Both the position numbers and the translations under genes were made by a program. This document shows positions 20,066 through 29,206 of a stretch of DNA of 64,000 nucleotides, one piece after another. A model generated the notes under the pieces. It had not been told where the DNA came from. It saw nothing but the letters and a program-made list of their open reading frames with translations, and made no database searches. Numbering within the stretch: position 1 is the first letter of the stretch; every line of letters begins with the position of its first letter. Source of the DNA: Saccharospirillum salsuginis. Lineage in GTDB: Bacteria; Pseudomonadota; Gammaproteobacteria; Pseudomonadales; Natronospirillaceae. The stretch lies in NCBI RefSeq assembly GCF_014651855.1, contig NZ_BMXR01000011.1, positions 1 through 64,000 of the forward strand. The letters run 5' to 3'.

Positions 20066-22234
20066 TTACCGTGGTTTCAAATACACCACGGCCAGCGGCG
20101 GCAGCGTCATATCGATGCAATACGGTTGGCCGTCGTGCCCTTCGTGTATCGCATCGTAGCCGTCGCCGATGTCGTAATTGCTACCGCCATAATACTCCGA
20201 ATCGGTGTTGAGGATGACATCGTAATGTCCGTCGTCGGGAACGCCGATGCGGTAATGATCGTGCGGGTTGGGTGTGAAGTTGGCGACGACGATGACTTTT
20301 TCGGTGTCATTGAACCGGATCAGGCTGAGGATGCTGTTGTCGGCGTCGTCGTAGTTGATCCAGCGGAAACCTTTGGGATCGCAGTCCCATTCGTGCAGGG
20401 CGGGCTCGTCCCGGTGCAGGCGGTTGAGGTCGCGGAACAGGGCCTGGACGCCGCTGTGGCGGGGGTAGTCGAGCAGGTACCAGTCGAGCTGGCTGCGGTA
20501 GTTCCATTCCAGGCCCTGACCCAATTCGTTGCCCATGAAATTCAGCTTCTTGCCGGGGTGGGCAAACATGTAGGCGTAGTAGGTGCGCAGGTTGGCGGTC
20601 TGCTGCCATTCGTCGCCCGGCATGCGGGTGAGGATGGTGCCTTTGCCGTGGACGACTTCGTCGTGCGACAGCGGCAGAACGAAGTTCTCGTTGTAGGCGT
20701 AGACCATCGAGAAGGTGAGATCACCCTGGTGGTATCTGCGGTGAATCGGGTCTTTTTTCATGTATTCCAGGGTGTCGTGCATCCAGCCCATGTTCCACTT
20801 GAAGCCGAAACCGAGCCCGCCGGCGAAGACGGGGCGGGTGACGCCGTCGAAGGCGGTGGATTCCTCGGCGATGGTCATGGCCTTGGGGTAGCGACCGTAG
20901 ACGGTTTCGTTGAAGCGTTTGACGAAGGCGATGGCTTCGTAATTGTGGTTGCCGCCGTCGACATTGGGGGTCCATTCGCCGGCTTCGCGTGAATAGTCGA
21001 GGTAAAGCATGGAGGCGACGGCGTCGACACGCAGACCGTCGACATGGAAGTGTTCGAGCCAGATCATCGCCGAGGAGATCAGAAAGTCGCAGACGGTGTA
21101 GCGGCCGAAGTCGTAGACGTAGGAGCTCCAGTCCGGATGCCAGCCGCGCTGCGGGTCTTCGTATTCGTACAGCGGAGTGCCGTCGAAACGGGCCAGGCCG
21201 TGTTCGTCGGCGGGGAAGTGGGCCGGGACCCAGTCGACGATGACCGCGATGCCGTTCTGGTGGCACTGGTCGACGAGGTACTTGAAGTCGTCCGGTGTGC
21301 CGAAGCGGCTGGTCGGTGCGAACAGGCCGAGGGGCTGGTAGCCCCAACTGCCGTCGTAGGGGTATTCGGAAACGGGCAGGAACTCGACATGGGTGAAGTT
21401 CATGTCGAGCAGGTACGGAATCAATTCGTCCGCCAGTTGCCGGTAGGTCAAAGGCTGCCCGTCGCGGGTTTTCCAGGAGCCGGCGTGTATCTCGTAGACA
21501 CTCATCGGCTGGTTGCGCGGGTCCTGATGCGGCCGTTCGGTCCAGGCCCGGTCGCCCCACTCGTAGGCGTCGTGGTCGACCACGACGGAATTGAAGTCGG
21601 GGTACTGGGTGCAGCAAAACGCATAGGGGTCGGTCTTGTGCGGCAACCGGTGTTCGCGGGCGTCCTTCAGTTCGTACTTGTACGCCTCGCCGGCTTCAAG
21701 ACCCGGCACGAACAACCGCCAGATACCGTCCTCGTGGCTGCTCATCGGGTGGCGCCGGCCGTCCCAGTTGTTGAAGTGACCGATCACGCTGACGCTGCGG
21801 GCATTGGGGGCGTAAACCGCGAAACGTACCCCGTTGACGGCGCCGGACTCGGTTTGCGCGGCGCACAGCTGGGCGCCCATGGTGTGATAGAGCGACTCGG
21901 AATCGCACGGAAAGTCCTCGAAGGCCCGTTCCGGGAACTGGTACGGATCGAGGGCTTCCCACTGGTCGCCGGACTGGGCTTCGATGCGCAGCCGGTAGAG
22001 CGGTTTTTCCTTCTGTTTTACGGTCAGTTCGAACAGACCGGAAGGGTGCACCGGTGTCATGGTGCCCAAGGCGCTATCGCTCTCGTGCTCGAGTACGGTG
22101 ATATCGCGGGCCTCGGGTTGGAAGACGCGGATCAACCACCCCTTGTCGGTACGATGCGGCCCCAGCGTATCGAAGGGGCGGGCTTCCAGGGCGGCGTTCA
22201 AACGGTCGGCGAGTTCGGCGGCGGGATTTTCCAT
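20066..22234 (-). CDS. glgB: 1,4-alpha-glucan branching enzyme
   Basis: GlgB cuts alpha-1,4 chains and transfers them to form alpha-1,6 branches of glycogen. The 722-residue product (E. coli 728) starts MENPAAELADRLNAALEARP. It has two N-terminal beta-sandwich modules, the second a CBM48 domain (about residues 115-205), then a GH13_9 barrel with GLRVDAVASM (nucleophile Asp404) and IAEESTAF (acid/base Glu457). The motif DWVPAHFPADEHGLARFDGT is typical. The start has AAGAAGGT upstream. No glgA, glgC or glgP is present, so synthesis genes must lie elsewhere. Confidence 0.96.
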   Translation of the reverse strand: MENPAAELADRLNAALEARPFDTLGPHRTDKGWLIRVFQPEARDITVLEHESDSALGTMTPVHPSGLFELTVKQKEKPLYRLRIEAQSGDQWEALDPYQFPERAFEDFPCDSESLYHTMGAQLCAAQTESGAVNGVRFAVYAPNARSVSVIGHFNNWDGRRHPMSSHEDGIWRLFVPGLEAGEAYKYELKDAREHRLPHKTDPYAFCCTQYPDFNSVVVDHDAYEWGDRAWTERPHQDPRNQPMSVYEIHAGSWKTRDGQPLTYRQLADELIPYLLDMNFTHVEFLPVSEYPYDGSWGYQPLGLFAPTSRFGTPDDFKYLVDQCHQNGIAVIVDWVPAHFPADEHGLARFDGTPLYEYEDPQRGWHPDWSSYVYDFGRYTVCDFLISSAMIWLEHFHVDGLRVDAVASMLYLDYSREAGEWTPNVDGGNHNYEAIAFVKRFNETVYGRYPKAMTIAEESTAFDGVTRPVFAGGLGFGFKWNMGWMHDTLEYMKKDPIHRRYHQGDLTFSMVYAYNENFVLPLSHDEVVHGKGTILTRMPGDEWQQTANLRTYYAYMFAHPGKKLNFMGNELGQGLEWNYRSQLDWYLLDYPRHSGVQALFRDLNRLHRDEPALHEWDCDPKGFRWINYDDADNSILSLIRFNDTEKVIVVANFTPNPHDHYRIGVPDDGHYDVILNTDSEYYGGSNYDIGDGYDAIHEGHDGQPYCIDMTLPPLAVVYLKPR

Positions 22235-22341
22235 AACAGCGGTCGTACCTTCTTGTTATTGCAGGGCATTTCCCAGTGTAGCCCCAATGCCCGGGCAAAG
22301 CCCAGTGCCCCGCGGTTGGATTTCCCGGACTCGACCCGGAT

Positions 22342-25098
22342 TCAGCCTCCCAGGGTGAAACTGAACGTCCAGGCCAGGTCCTCGGTGGTCGGGCGGTAGT
22401 AGAGCCCGAAGGTCGGATCGATCCGCAGAATGCGATTGCGCAACAGGTTCGACGGCGTGGTCAGCTGCACACCAAAGGCGCTGTGGTCGTCTTCGATGCC
22501 CTGCATCCAGCGGGCGTCGAAACCGAGTTCCAGGCTGCGCTGGTACCAGATCCGACCCAGGGCCAGGTCGACCGGACCCAGGCTGAACCGGTAATTGAAC
22601 CGGGCATCCAGAGCCGGTTCACCGGAATCGAGGCTGGTGAACGCCGCCGGCCTGATGTAGCGACCCGGACCGGTGAAGCCGGTTTGTCGATCCTGCCACT
22701 GACCACCCAGCGTCAGATGGTGGTTGGCCACGAACCCCGGCAATTGCAGCTGGCTGGCATTGTACTGCTGGATGCGTTCGCTTTGAGTTTCCCAGTCCAG
22801 GTTATAGCGGGTGCTGAACGCCAGGGGCGACTGCAGATCGCGCGGGGCGGGCTCGTGCATCTGACTCAGTGACAGGCCGGCGCCGATCAGCGTGCTCTGC
22901 CAGACGCTGTTGTCGTCGGTCGACGACCGGTCCGAGTAGCTGACGCCGAGGTTGGGCGTCACGACCGTGGTCCACAGATCCCGGGTGCTGCTCAATGGCA
23001 ATGACCCGTCCAGGGTCAGCCGGTGGTCCAGCGTGTCGTCTTCGTCGGAAACCGTGCGCTCGGCCGAGGCACTGATCACCGGCCACCAGCGTCGCCAGTT
23101 TACGGTGACACCGCCGATCGGAGTGCCTTCGCCCCAGTGAACGCCGGCGAAGGTGTCGACGGTCAGGGTGTTGAGCAGATTATTGGAATGCAGGCTCAAG
23201 GCGAGTTCGTTGTCGCCGCCGGTCAACTGCCAACTGTTCAGGTTCCAGGCGTGGGCCCAGCGGTTGTAGGGCTCGGGCTTGGTGTCCGGTTCCTCGCCCG
23301 GCTGCGGTACCGGTCGATACAGTGGAGCACTGTAGGCCGTGGGTTGCGCCTGGACCGCCTCGGCCGCCCGCCAGCCGTCGCCGGCATCGCGTTCGCCGGG
23401 CCAGGGCAGGCTCACCAACCTGTGGCCGTCGGCGGTGTAGTCGGAGAACACCAGACGGTTGTTGGATGTATCCAGGTTGACGTAATAGTTGCCGAAGGGC
23501 CGCTGCGTCAGTTGATAACGTTCGCCGGTGTCCCGGTTCAGTGCCCAGACGGCGTCGAGGCCGCTGCGGTCGCTGGTGTACACCAGCCAGTGGTCACTCC
23601 ATTGCGGTGAACGCAGGCTCTCGCCCTTGACCGGCCCGGTCAGTTGCGTCAGACGCGCCTCGGCCGGTTGCCAACGCATAAAGCGTACGCCCTCGGCGTC
23701 GAGCAACACGAACACCCAGCCGCCTTCGCCGTCCGGGGTCATGTCGTACGCCAAGCTGCGCGGCGGCAGTTCGATCTCGGTCAGGGGCTGCCCCTGGCGG
23801 TTCAATTGCACCAGCGCACTGTGGCGCTGCTCGGTGAAATGGTGGGCCACCAGTCGGTCACCCGCGTCGTTGACGGCCACCGAAGTGAAGTCGCCGCCCC
23901 GGGTCACCTCGATCAGGTCGTCGCTATCCGGCTCATAACAGTGGATGTCGCCGCCCACTTCCAGCGCGAAACGCGGGTGCACCCGCGCATCGGTCCAGCA
24001 GAAGCGACCGGCCGCGTAACTGACGCCCCGATTCTTCGAGACGCTGTAAAAGTGCGAGGCGATGCGTCTCGGCAGGCGTTTCAGACGGGTGAGTTCACCG
24101 TTTTCCACCGCCGCCAGATAGCCGCCGTCGCGCAGATCCATCTCCACCGCCAGGATGCGATCGCCGTCGACGGCGATGGGATACAGGCTGCGCCAATGCT
24201 CCTCGTCCGATTGCCACAGAACCTCGACATCGGTGATGTCCAGATTGTCCACCTGGTGTTGCCAGCGTTGGCGCAGCTCGTCCCAGGTCTTTTCGTAGGT
24301 GGCTTCCAGACCCGCGCCGGTCAGTTGGCGGATGGCGCCGTCGAACGTCAGGGCGAATTCCGGATTGGCGGTGCGCTTCAAGGCGCGGTCGAGTACCCGG
24401 TCGCCATGATGGGTGCGCAGGTAAGCGGTCATGAAATAGCCCAGATCGTAAGGGCTGACATAGGGATAACTCTCGAACCCGGTGCCAAGCATGGCCCGGT
24501 CGTAGGAATAGCGATCGCGGCTCAACTCGTGGGTGCGCAACCAGAGTTCGAACGACGCCACCCGGCCCCGACCGGCTTCGGTCAGGGCGGTTTCGGTCAC
24601 GACCGCGTCACCTTCCATGAACCAGTTCGGATAGAACAACAGAATAATGGCTCCGGGGCCGTTTTCTCCGGCGAACCAGTACGCGATCTGGCCGGTCAGG
24701 GTGTCCATCGGCTGCTGGACCTGCACCAGATGTCGGCCTTCGTGCACGCTCAGGACATCGAACCATTCGAGGCCGCCGAAGGGTGCGGGACGATTGTAGA
24801 AAATGGAGTGCATCGGGTCGTAGGTCACCATCCCGTTGCTGACCAGTGTCGGGCTGGAGATCACGATGGGAATGCGTCGCACGCCGTCGAGCAGCGGCAT
24901 CGACCGCTGCAGCTCGGGCCAATAGGTGGTCATGCGTTCGGCCACGTAGCGGGCCTCAGCCTCCAGGCCTTCGGGGTAGACGATGTCGAAGCCGGTAACC
25001 GGCAGTGTCATCCATTGGCGGTCCGGAAAATGCTGCGGGTTGGCGAGCGCCAGGGCGCTCAGCATGCTCAACAGGCAGGCGGCTAGGATTCGGCTCAA
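22342..25098 (-). CDS. Exported metallopeptidase-like / beta-propeller / beta-rich fusion protein
   Basis: This 918-residue protein has a signal peptide (about residues 1-19, MSRILAACLLSMLSALALA). The N-terminal third contains HEGRH (His119, Glu120, His123), which fits the zinc motif HExxH, and FMEGDAVVTE with Glu162 as possible third ligand, as in gluzincin (M1/M61-like) peptidases. The middle (about residues 290-560) shows repeated YTSDRSG and VNDAGDRL type strands, as in TolB/PD40 propellers. The last 300 residues are rich in alternating hydrophobic strands and aromatic residues (ARFNYRFSLG, LYYRPTTEDLAWTFSFTLGG), as in outer membrane barrels. I infer a cell-surface protein. The downstream 107-base gap leads to glgB; a functional link is unproven. 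Confidence 0.65.
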   Translation of the reverse strand: MSRILAACLLSMLSALALANPQHFPDRQWMTLPVTGFDIVYPEGLEAEARYVAERMTTYWPELQRSMPLLDGVRRIPIVISSPTLVSNGMVTYDPMHSIFYNRPAPFGGLEWFDVLSVHEGRHLVQVQQPMDTLTGQIAYWFAGENGPGAIILLFYPNWFMEGDAVVTETALTEAGRGRVASFELWLRTHELSRDRYSYDRAMLGTGFESYPYVSPYDLGYFMTAYLRTHHGDRVLDRALKRTANPEFALTFDGAIRQLTGAGLEATYEKTWDELRQRWQHQVDNLDITDVEVLWQSDEEHWRSLYPIAVDGDRILAVEMDLRDGGYLAAVENGELTRLKRLPRRIASHFYSVSKNRGVSYAAGRFCWTDARVHPRFALEVGGDIHCYEPDSDDLIEVTRGGDFTSVAVNDAGDRLVAHHFTEQRHSALVQLNRQGQPLTEIELPPRSLAYDMTPDGEGGWVFVLLDAEGVRFMRWQPAEARLTQLTGPVKGESLRSPQWSDHWLVYTSDRSGLDAVWALNRDTGERYQLTQRPFGNYYVNLDTSNNRLVFSDYTADGHRLVSLPWPGERDAGDGWRAAEAVQAQPTAYSAPLYRPVPQPGEEPDTKPEPYNRWAHAWNLNSWQLTGGDNELALSLHSNNLLNTLTVDTFAGVHWGEGTPIGGVTVNWRRWWPVISASAERTVSDEDDTLDHRLTLDGSLPLSSTRDLWTTVVTPNLGVSYSDRSSTDDNSVWQSTLIGAGLSLSQMHEPAPRDLQSPLAFSTRYNLDWETQSERIQQYNASQLQLPGFVANHHLTLGGQWQDRQTGFTGPGRYIRPAAFTSLDSGEPALDARFNYRFSLGPVDLALGRIWYQRSLELGFDARWMQGIEDDHSAFGVQLTTPSNLLRNRILRIDPTFGLYYRPTTEDLAWTFSFTLGG

Positions 25099-25293
25099 GA
25101 CGGGGTCCTTTTTTACGGTATTGAGTGATGGTGTGGCTATTCAAGCATTGTCACCGCGAAACTGGAACCCGTTTCGCCGGGTGGTGATTATTAATTGGGT
25201 TGCTTTCAGCGTTTCATGATAGTCACAGTTAATATTGAAGTCATGAAGCCGTGCTAAGCTTAAAAAGTAACCGACCCCAAGAGGCATGGCTTC

Positions 25294-26028
25294 ATGAAGC
25301 AACGCATCATACCGGGCTTGATCGCCGCAGTCGTTCTGATGGTTTCCCCGCTTTCCCGCGCCGACACTCTGTATTTAACCTCGCTCGAATGGCCACCCTA
25401 TTCGGGTGAGGATCTGCCATCACAGGGCGCCTCGATCGCCGTTGCCAAAGCCGCCTTCGACGCCATGGGGCATGAACTGGTGGTGGAATTCTATCCCTGG
25501 TCGCGCGCGGTTGCTCTGGCGACCAACAACGATAAATATGCCGGCTACTTTCCGGAATATTATTACGAATCCGACGAGTTTCTGTTCTCCGATCCGATGG
25601 GACAGGGACCGCTGGGCTTTGTCGAAAACGTCGATAACCCGATTGAATGGAACAGCCTCGACGACCTGACCGACGAGACCATCGGTGTGGTCCAGGACTA
25701 CGTCAACACCGAGGAACTGGACCGGATGATCGCCGATGGCGACATCAACGCCTCCGCGGTTACCTCCGATTCCCAGAACGTTCTGAAAGTGGCGGGTGGC
25801 CGCATCGACATGGCGGTCATCGACAGCAATGTCCTCGGCTATTTGTTGGAAAACGATCCCAAAGTGGACATGGCCATCGGCAAGGTACAGATGAACGATA
25901 AACTGTTGGTGGAAAAAGACCTCTACATCGCCTTCAAGAACAACGCCAACGGCCAGCAATGGCGGGACATTTTCAACGAAGGCCTGACCCAAATCGACAT
26001 TGACGCCATCATGGCCGAACACATGTAA
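25294..26028 (+). CDS. Family-3 periplasmic substrate-binding protein
   Basis: The 244-residue protein has a signal peptide (about 1-23, ending LSRADT) and the fold of the SBP_bac_3 family: EWPPYSGEDLPSQGASIAVA near the N-terminus, the segment YPWSRAVALA, and hinge strands around DLTDETIGVVQDYVNTEEL. No permease or ATPase is adjacent. The next gene, 105 bases downstream on the same strand, is a chemoreceptor, so a sensory role is more likely than transport (inference). RBS AGAGGCATGGCTTC precedes the ATG at 25294. The ligand cannot be read from sequence. Confidence 0.8.
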   Translation: MKQRIIPGLIAAVVLMVSPLSRADTLYLTSLEWPPYSGEDLPSQGASIAVAKAAFDAMGHELVVEFYPWSRAVALATNNDKYAGYFPEYYYESDEFLFSDPMGQGPLGFVENVDNPIEWNSLDDLTDETIGVVQDYVNTEELDRMIADGDINASAVTSDSQNVLKVAGGRIDMAVIDSNVLGYLLENDPKVDMAIGKVQMNDKLLVEKDLYIAFKNNANGQQWRDIFNEGLTQIDIDAIMAEHM

Positions 26029-26133
26029 AGCGTTTCACTGCGGTCCCAGGGGTGGCTCGGCAGTCGTATTGATTCAAGTTCAGGGACGAACGGCCGACTC
26101 AAGTACTCAGTGGCTACCGTGCCGGGGTTTGTT

Positions 26134-27660
26134 ATGAAAATGCCAACCATCCATTCGCTTTCGTTGCGATTCAACCTATGGGCTGTGTCGATCATCACTC
26201 TGTTGCTGGTCGTCAGTGCCTACATCGACTACCGCACCAACGCCGGTCAGTGGCGACAATCGGTGGATACGCAACTGGCTGAAACCGGCACCTTCATCGA
26301 ACTGTCATTGCCGCCGGCACTGTGGAACTACCAGACCGAAACGGTGCAGCGGGTGCTCAGCGCCACCGTTGAAAGCCAGGTCATCAACGCGGTCTATGTG
26401 GTGGAAAACGACAGCCTGAGTTACGGTCTGCGCCAGACCGACGAAGGCGCCCAGCCGGCCGAATCCCTGCCGGACACTTCGAACCTGACCGAAGTCCCGC
26501 TGTATTTCGAGGAAGCCGGCGAAGACCCCATCGCCATCGTCTACATGGAACCGAATAACGCCTTCCTCGAGCAACAACTGAGCAGCGTCGTGCAACTGTC
26601 GGTCGCGCGAACCGTGATTCTAGGCCTGGTGTTGGCCGTCGTTCTCTACGTGTTGTTGCGCCTGTTGGTCAAAGTGCCGATCGTGCAGTTGAAAGACGCC
26701 ATGAAAGACATCGCCCAGGGCGAAGGCGACCTCACCCGGCGGTTGTCGGTGAATCAACACAACGAGATCGGTCAATTGGTCGGTTACTTCAACCAATTCA
26801 TGGACAAACTCCAGTTGTCGATGAAAGCCGTCGGGGAAGTCTCCGCCCAGGTCGAACAATCCGTGGTCAAACTGGAAGAATCGTTCAACGCCAGTCGGTC
26901 ACTGGTGTCAGACCAGACCTCCGAGATCGACTCCATCGCCACCGCCGTCACCGAAAGCACCACCGCCAGCCAGGACGTCTCGCAAAATGCCCAGGCCACT
27001 TCCTCGGCCGCCGAGGAAGCCTACAGCAGTGCCGAACAGAGCCGTAACGCCATGCAGCATACCGTCGGTTCGATCCAATCCCTCGCCGGCCAGATCGAGG
27101 AAACCTCCGAGGCCATGGCCTCATTGCAGGAAGACGTCGATAGCATCACCGAAATCATGACCGTGATTCGCGGCATCGCCGAACAAACCAACCTGCTCGC
27201 CCTGAATGCCGCCATCGAAGCGGCCCGCGCCGGCGAGCAGGGACGCGGCTTCGCGGTCGTCGCCGACGAAGTGCGTTCACTGGCGGCGAAGACGCAGGAA
27301 AGCACCGAGGAAATCGGTGAAAAGATCGAACGTTTGAGAACCAGCGCCGAACGCGGCGTGACCCTGTCGGAATCCGGCCGGGAATCCAGTCAGGCCAGTG
27401 TCTCCAGTGTCGAGGAAGCGCAGTCTTCGTTGAAAGTGGTGTTCGATGCCATCGGCCAGATCAACGACATGTCGACCCAGATCGCCACGGCCGTCGAGGA
27501 GCAATCCCAGGTCAGTCAGGAAATCAGCCAAAACATCAACCGCCTGTCCGAACTGGCCCAACAAGCCAGCGAACAGGTCGACCAGGCCTCCACCTACAGC
27601 GAAGACGTCAACGACCAAACCCGGTCGTTGAACCACTACCTCTCCGGGTTCAAGTGGTGA
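26134..27660 (+). CDS. Methyl-accepting chemotaxis protein
   Basis: The ATG at 26134 gives 508 residues. TM1 lies at about 13-33, followed by a periplasmic domain of about 120 residues, TM2 near 160-182, a HAMP domain ([20 protein letters not shown]), and a cytoplasmic signalling domain with the tip [20 protein letters not shown] and [15 protein letters not shown]. The small periplasmic domain is not a recognised Cache or 4HB domain by eye. Its position behind a family-3 binding protein suggests that the pair could sense one ligand. No CheB/CheR C-terminal pentapeptide is present. Confidence 0.92.
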   Translation: MKMPTIHSLSLRFNLWAVSIITLLLVVSAYIDYRTNAGQWRQSVDTQLAETGTFIELSLPPALWNYQTETVQRVLSATVESQVINAVYVVENDSLSYGLRQTDEGAQPAESLPDTSNLTEVPLYFEEAGEDPIAIVYMEPNNAFLEQQLSSVVQLSVARTVILGLVLAVVLYVLLRLLVKVPIVQLKDAMKDIAQGEGDLTRRLSVNQHNEIGQLVGYFNQFMDKLQLSMKAVGEVSAQVEQSVVKLEESFNASRSLVSDQTSEIDSIATAVTESTTASQDVSQNAQATSSAAEEAYSSAEQSRNAMQHTVGSIQSLAGQIEETSEAMASLQEDVDSITEIMTVIRGIAEQTNLLALNAAIEAARAGEQGRGFAVVADEVRSLAAKTQESTEEIGEKIERLRTSAERGVTLSESGRESSQASVSSVEEAQSSLKVVFDAIGQINDMSTQIATAVEEQSQVSQEISQNINRLSELAQQASEQVDQASTYSEDVNDQTRSLNHYLSGFKW

Positions 27661-27726
27661 TGGTTTGGTTTCGCGCCTTGTTTGACCTTTGCAGGGTTGA
27701 ATTGGTTGCCTTTAACCTGCGCCTGC

Positions 27727-27825
27727 TGCCGGGGTATCCCCCTCCGGGGTCGCCGTAAATACTTCCATGTAGGCTTGGCGGCAGCATCCATGCTGCCGAC
27801 ATCCCCGGATGGGGATACCCCGGCA
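27727..27825 (+). repeat. Cloverleaf repeat, copy D
   Basis: The 23-base arms (27727-27749 and 27803-27825) pair with one mismatch. The 53-base core has TCGCCGTAAA, the first mini-hairpin TACTTCCATGTA, GGCTTGG and an extended second hairpin, GGCAGCATCCATGCTGCC. Confidence 0.92.
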
Positions 27826-28035
27826 CCAGTCGCTGCCTTCCGTGGAAAGTCCTCCTACCCAGTCCCACTGTTGTACGTTTATCTACAGGTCGCGCTTTCC
27901 ATTACGTTCCCGACGACCGAAAACCCTTCAATTACACGCAATAATTCACTGGAGGTTTTATCTTGCGGTTCGCACCTAAGGAGTAATGGTTTTTAGGACT
28001 GGAAAGAATGAGTGACCATAAAAGAGAGCGACCGA

Positions 28036-28135
28036 TGCCGGGGTAGACCTATCCGGGGATGTGCGAGGCAGGGAACGCCGAGGTCAAGCCTACATGGATG
28101 TATTCACGGCGACCCCGGATAGGTCTACCCCGGCA
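28036..28135 (-). repeat. Cloverleaf repeat, copy E
   Basis: The 23-base arms (28036-28058 and 28113-28135) pair perfectly. On the reverse strand the core reads TCGCCGTGAA, TACATCCATGTA, GGCTTGACCTC, then GGCGTTCCCTGCC and TCGCACAT. The arms resemble those of copy D in the outer and inner thirds but differ in the middle. Confidence 0.93.
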
Positions 28136-28186
28136 GCGGGTGCGGAATCTTGGCTCTGAGACTACCTGGCCCGGCAAACCACCGGA

Positions 28187-28224
28187 TTAGTACCGTGGCA
28201 CCATTAAAGGTGACACGGTACTAA
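28187..28224 (-). terminator. Hairpin downstream of htpX
   Basis: TTAGTACCGTG pairs with CACGGTACTAA over 11 bases, then after one mismatch CACC pairs with GGTG around the loop ATTAAA. It begins 21 bases beyond the htpX stop on the minus strand, where a terminator would be expected, but no T run follows. Confidence 0.5.
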
Positions 28225-28244
28225 CCATGGGCACGGATGACAGA

Positions 28245-29111
28245 TCAGAACTTGCGTAACGCTTCGATTCGGTCGTCGAGGCTGGGGTGGGAGGCGAAGA
28301 GTTCGCGGGCCTTGCCTTTGATGCCGAACGCTACCAGTTGGCCATCCAGTTGGGAATCCTGACTGCCCTTGAGGCGTTGCAGCGCCGCGATCATCTTGTT
28401 CGGGCCGACCAATTGAGCCGAACCCGCGTCCGCCCGGAATTCGCGTTTGCGCGAAAACCACATCGCGATGATGCTCGCGATCACGCCGAAGACCGCCTCC
28501 ATGACGAATACCACCGCCAGGTAACTGAAAAAACCCAGACCCTGACCGTTGTCACTGCCCTTGGCCACGAACCCGTTGATGATTTGTGCGACCACCCGGG
28601 CCAGGAAAATCACGAAGGTGTTCAGCACACCCTGAACCAGAGCCATGGTCACCATATCGCCGTTGGCGATGTGAGAGACTTCGTGCGCGAGTACGGCTTC
28701 GGCCTCGTCCGCGTTCATGTTGCGCAGCAGTCCGACCGAGACGGCGACCAGGGAATCGTTCTTGCTGGCGCCGGTGGCGAAGGCGTTGACGTCGGGCGAA
28801 GGATAGATGGCGACTTCGGGCATGCCGATACCGGCATCGCGCGCCAGTCGTTCGACCGTTTGCATCAGCCATTGTTCTTCGCGCGAACCCGGCTGGGTGA
28901 TGACCTGGGCGCCGGTGGCGCGTTTGGCCACCCATTTGCTCATCATCAGGGAAATGAAACTGCCGCCCATGCCGAAGGCCAGTGCCAGCACCAGATAAAA
29001 GCCGGTGTTGCTCAACTGGACGCCGAAGGCGGGCAGGATCACGTTCAGGAATACGCCCAACACCAGCACGATGGCGAAGTTGGTGGCCAGGAACAACATG
29101 ATTCGGAACAT
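28245..29111 (-). CDS. htpX: Membrane zinc protease HtpX
   Basis: HtpX is an M48 family inner-membrane metalloprotease that degrades misfolded membrane proteins together with FtsH. The ATG at 29111 (RBS AGAGG) gives 288 residues starting [20 protein letters not shown]; an in-frame TTG at 29117 is less likely. Two N-terminal hydrophobic segments (about 4-27 and 36-56) are followed by HEVSH (His143, Glu144, His147) and another hydrophobic pair near 155-205. The third zinc ligand lies in the [11 protein letters not shown] region. E. coli HtpX has 293 residues and the same order. Confidence 0.95.
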   Translation of the reverse strand: MFRIMLFLATNFAIVLVLGVFLNVILPAFGVQLSNTGFYLVLALAFGMGGSFISLMMSKWVAKRATGAQVITQPGSREEQWLMQTVERLARDAGIGMPEVAIYPSPDVNAFATGASKNDSLVAVSVGLLRNMNADEAEAVLAHEVSHIANGDMVTMALVQGVLNTFVIFLARVVAQIINGFVAKGSDNGQGLGFFSYLAVVFVMEAVFGVIASIIAMWFSRKREFRADAGSAQLVGPNKMIAALQRLKGSQDSQLDGQLVAFGIKGKARELFASHPSLDDRIEALRKF

Positions 29112-29206
29112 CGTCAATCCTCTCGGTTCAGACTCGGTGTCTGAGCTGCATTATGGGGACGACAGGCGGCCAGGCAAGAGGGCCGGAGGTCACTTCCGCG
29201 CCAAGA

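Larger units (their letters stand above)
27661..28244. other. Intergenic region with a repeat pair and a hairpin
   Basis: This 584-base gap separates the convergent chemoreceptor and htpX genes. It holds copies D (27727-27825) and E (28036-28135) in opposite orientation, 210 bases apart, and a 38-nt hairpin at 28187-28224. No gene is visible between them. Confidence 0.85.

Noticed and set aside
21044-22399. A 451-codon plus-strand frame opposite glgB
   Set aside because: It is the antisense shadow of glgB and runs into the next gene; no RBS or recognisable motif.
23644-25086. A 480-codon plus-strand frame opposite the 918-residue protein
   Set aside because: The minus-strand reading has a signal peptide and coherent domains; the antisense frame has none.
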